DNA of 64,000 bases, taken from the NCBI GenBank assembly GCA_900099715.1, contig FMTG01000006.1, forward strand, positions 1 through 64,000, given 5' to 3'. The notes below the pieces were generated by a model. The model did no database searches and was not told the origin of the DNA. It saw only the letters and a list, made by a program, of their open reading frames with translations. This document shows positions 62,548 to 64,000 of the stretch, in pieces. Origin of the DNA: Ruminococcaceae bacterium YRB3002. GTDB taxonomy: Bacteria; Bacillota; Clostridia; Saccharofermentanales; Saccharofermentanaceae. Positions within the stretch are counted from its first letter, which is position 1; the number at the start of each line of letters is the position of its first letter. A program made the translations under genes and the position numbers.

Positions 62548-62681
62548 CTCTTTATCCCCCCTCTCGTCGTGGAATGAACTCGCTAATTATAAATGACAGC
62601 AGATAAAAATGTCAACATAAATGTTAAAGCGACACAAGAGGCACATAAGAGCAACTATTCTGAACGAAAACAACCCCCGTC

Positions 62682-62714
62682 AACATTCACCCGTCACACA
62701 TAACATGTTATAAT
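62682..62714 (+). promoter_or_regulatory. Promoter of the ABC uptake operon
   Basis: TGTTATAAT is an extended -10 (hexamer TATAAT at 62709-62714), with TCAACA-like bases about 17-20 upstream as a weak -35. The gene starts 59 bases downstream. Confidence 0.5.
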
Positions 62715-62772
62715 CGTGCAGTTGCTGACAACAAACTTATTAGCAAACACTAATTTTGTGAGGTGAAAGAAC

Positions 62773-63732
62773 ATGAGGAGATTCTTAAGCTTGTCCCTTG
62801 CTCTCGTAATGGGACTCGCAATGCTCGGCGGATGCGCAAGCACCGGTGCCAAGTCGGACGACAATGTAACTGTCAGAGTCGGTTCCCTCAAAGGCCCTAC
62901 AACCATTGGCATTGCAAACATGATGAGCGATACTACAGAAGGCTACGAGTACATTATGGCAACCCAGCCTGACGAGATCGCCAGCAAGATCGGCGCAGGA
63001 GAGCTCGATATCGCGCTTATCCCCGCCAACCTGGCAGCCACTCTCTACAACAAGACAAACGGCGGCATCAAGGTCATCGACATCAACACACTTGGTGTCC
63101 TCTACTGCGTATCGGCTGATGAGAGCATCACAAAGATCGAGGATCTCGCAGGCAAGACAGTCATTACGACAGGTCAGGGCGCTACCCCCGAGTATGCCAT
63201 CAATTACCTTGTCGACCAGTACGGTGTAGCTGACGTAACACTCGATTTCAGAGCTGACGGTCAGGAAGTCATCGCCGCTCTGTCGCAGGATCCCGCCCAG
63301 ATCGCTATCCTTCCCCAGCCTGCCGCAACAGCAGCATGTGCACAGATCGAAGGTGTTAAGACAGCATTCTCACTCAACGACACATGGAGCGCGCTGAACA
63401 ACGGTTCCGCATTCATTACCGGTGTTACCGTCGTAAGGACTGCATTCCTTGACGAACACAAGGCCGTTGTGGATAAGTTTATCTCGGATCATCAGGCAAG
63501 TGTTGCCAAGATCGATACGGATCTCGAGACAACAGCAAACAGAGTAGTTGATCTGGAGATCATCGCCAAGGCGCCTCTGGCACAGAAAGCTATCCCCCTC
63601 TGCAACATCGTCTGCATCTCCGGCGCCCAGGTCAAGACAGATCTTCCCGGATATCTCCAGACACTGTTTGACGCAAATCCCAAGTCCATCGGCGGCGCTA
63701 TGCCGGGTGATGACTTCTATTACCTCGGATAA
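62773..63732 (+). CDS. ABC transporter substrate-binding lipoprotein (NMT1/TauA-like)
   Basis: The 319-residue protein starts MRRFLSLSLALVMGLAMLGGC with a lipobox LGGC, and carries the periplasmic-type fold of aromatic/sulfonate/nitrate binders: VRVGSLKGPTTIGIANMM, DEIASKIGAGELDIALIPANLAATL, GKTVITTGQGATPEYAINYLVDQYG and AILPQPAATAA. It would feed the permease encoded downstream. The ligand is uncertain (riboflavin, thiamine precursor, nitrate-type and sulfonate binders all share the layout). GAGGTGAAAG ribosome site. Confidence 0.9.
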   Translation: MRRFLSLSLALVMGLAMLGGCASTGAKSDDNVTVRVGSLKGPTTIGIANMMSDTTEGYEYIMATQPDEIASKIGAGELDIALIPANLAATLYNKTNGGIKVIDINTLGVLYCVSADESITKIEDLAGKTVITTGQGATPEYAINYLVDQYGVADVTLDFRADGQEVIAALSQDPAQIAILPQPAATAACAQIEGVKTAFSLNDTWSALNNGSAFITGVTVVRTAFLDEHKAVVDKFISDHQASVAKIDTDLETTANRVVDLEIIAKAPLAQKAIPLCNIVCISGAQVKTDLPGYLQTLFDANPKSIGGAMPGDDFYYLG

Positions 63733-63759
63733 TACCGTCGCGAAAACAATCAATAGTTA

Positions 63760-64000
63760 ATGAAAACTGACAAAAAACTGAGAACAGCGATAATCATTCT
63801 GATATGGCTTGCCCTGTGGCAGGCCATGTCTTTATTGATACACAATGCGATCCTTTTCGCGGGGCCGTACGAGACCGGAAAGGCACTCTTTACACTTGCC
63901 TCCACGGGTGCATTCTGGCTGTCCCTCGGGAACACCGCTCTAAGGATCATCTCCGGCTTCGTCATAGGTGCCGTTCTCGGTATGGTTATGGCCTATATCG
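63760..64000 (+). CDS. ABC transporter permease, N-terminal part (runs off the window)
   Basis: About 80 residues are seen: MKTDKKLRTAIIILIWLALW, then QAMSLLIHNAILFAGPYETGKALFTLASTGAFWLSLGNTALRIISGFVIGAVLG. The segment GNTALRIISGFVIGAVLGMVMA matches the start of BPD-type inner membrane components of TauC/SsuC transporters. It begins 27 bases after the binding-protein stop and is the second gene of the uptake operon. The ribosome site is weak. The rest lies beyond the window. Confidence 0.85.
   Translation, partial: MKTDKKLRTAIIILIWLALWQAMSLLIHNAILFAGPYETGKALFTLASTGAFWLSLGNTALRIISGFVIGAVLGMVMAYI

Overview
The window looks like the chromosome of an anaerobic Clostridia member (Bacillota). The evidence is the set of families: DUF951, DUF1385 next to prmC, DUF4364, a dnaG-trmK-nif3 cluster, YuiD-type PAP2, YitT, CPBP proteases and a Gram-positive sortase pilus locus. 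Base composition looks roughly balanced. Almost all genes lie on the minus strand. The plus-strand exceptions start at 17484, 35937, 39740, 46236, 59149, 61494, 62773 and 63760. I cannot name a genus from the sequence.

Layout. 1-4.4 kb is accessory: a HAD fragment, a Fic protein, a tiny winged-helix protein, a coupled rhodanese/Cys-rich/HD trio and a RhuM-Fic protein. 4.5-9.7 kb holds tRNA-Leu(CAG) between two strong hairpins, a choline-binding-repeat CHAP hydrolase, a frameshifted pnp, and a putative PD-(D/E)XK nuclease with a palindrome array at its 3' end. 9.9-17.4 kb is one tight operon: YuiD-like, phosphoesterase, lipase, acyl-ACP thioesterase, acyl-CoA/ACP ligase, nadE, membrane protein. 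17.5-24.2 kb has signalling genes (a response regulator-GGDEF and a double-Cache hybrid kinase) and an aquaporin. 24.3-30.8 kb runs, in transcription order, dnaG, trmK, nif3, a secreted ORF broken by an amber codon, RNase P RNA, purM and two envelope proteins. 30.9-44.2 kb is mixed housekeeping: murC, a CPA2 antiporter, YbaK, BrnTA, DUF951-prmC-DUF1385, a ferredoxin-like aldo/keto reductase, SPFH, a diacylglycerol-kinase-like gene. 44.2-45.2 kb is ACP plus a MarR regulator. 45.2-46.2 kb is a REP-associated HUH transposase element. 46.2-48.2 kb holds convergent CPBP and YitT genes. 48.2-57.4 kb is a complete sortase-B pilus operon. 57.6-64 kb has pgi, DUF4364, gpsA, a second palindrome array with a second related nuclease, rpsU and the start of an ABC uptake operon.

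Two kinds of repeat system stand out. The first is a dispersed REP palindrome (core GTGAAATGGGGACGG) spread over the whole window. A RAYT gene is bounded by perfect 29-bp inverted copies, a 292-bp non-autonomous copy carries the same ends, and in four places the TGA of the repeat is the stop codon of a gene. The second is a pair of distantly related putative PD-(D/E)XK nuclease genes, each beside its own tandem array of palindromes. The arm sequences differ completely, but the hairpin design is the same: both loops are exactly 16 nt. No family I know describes this pairing, and it is the best candidate here for an undescribed system.

Limits: everything is by reading. No homology search or folding was run, start codons rest on visible Shine-Dalgarno sequences, and family names are by recognition of motifs.
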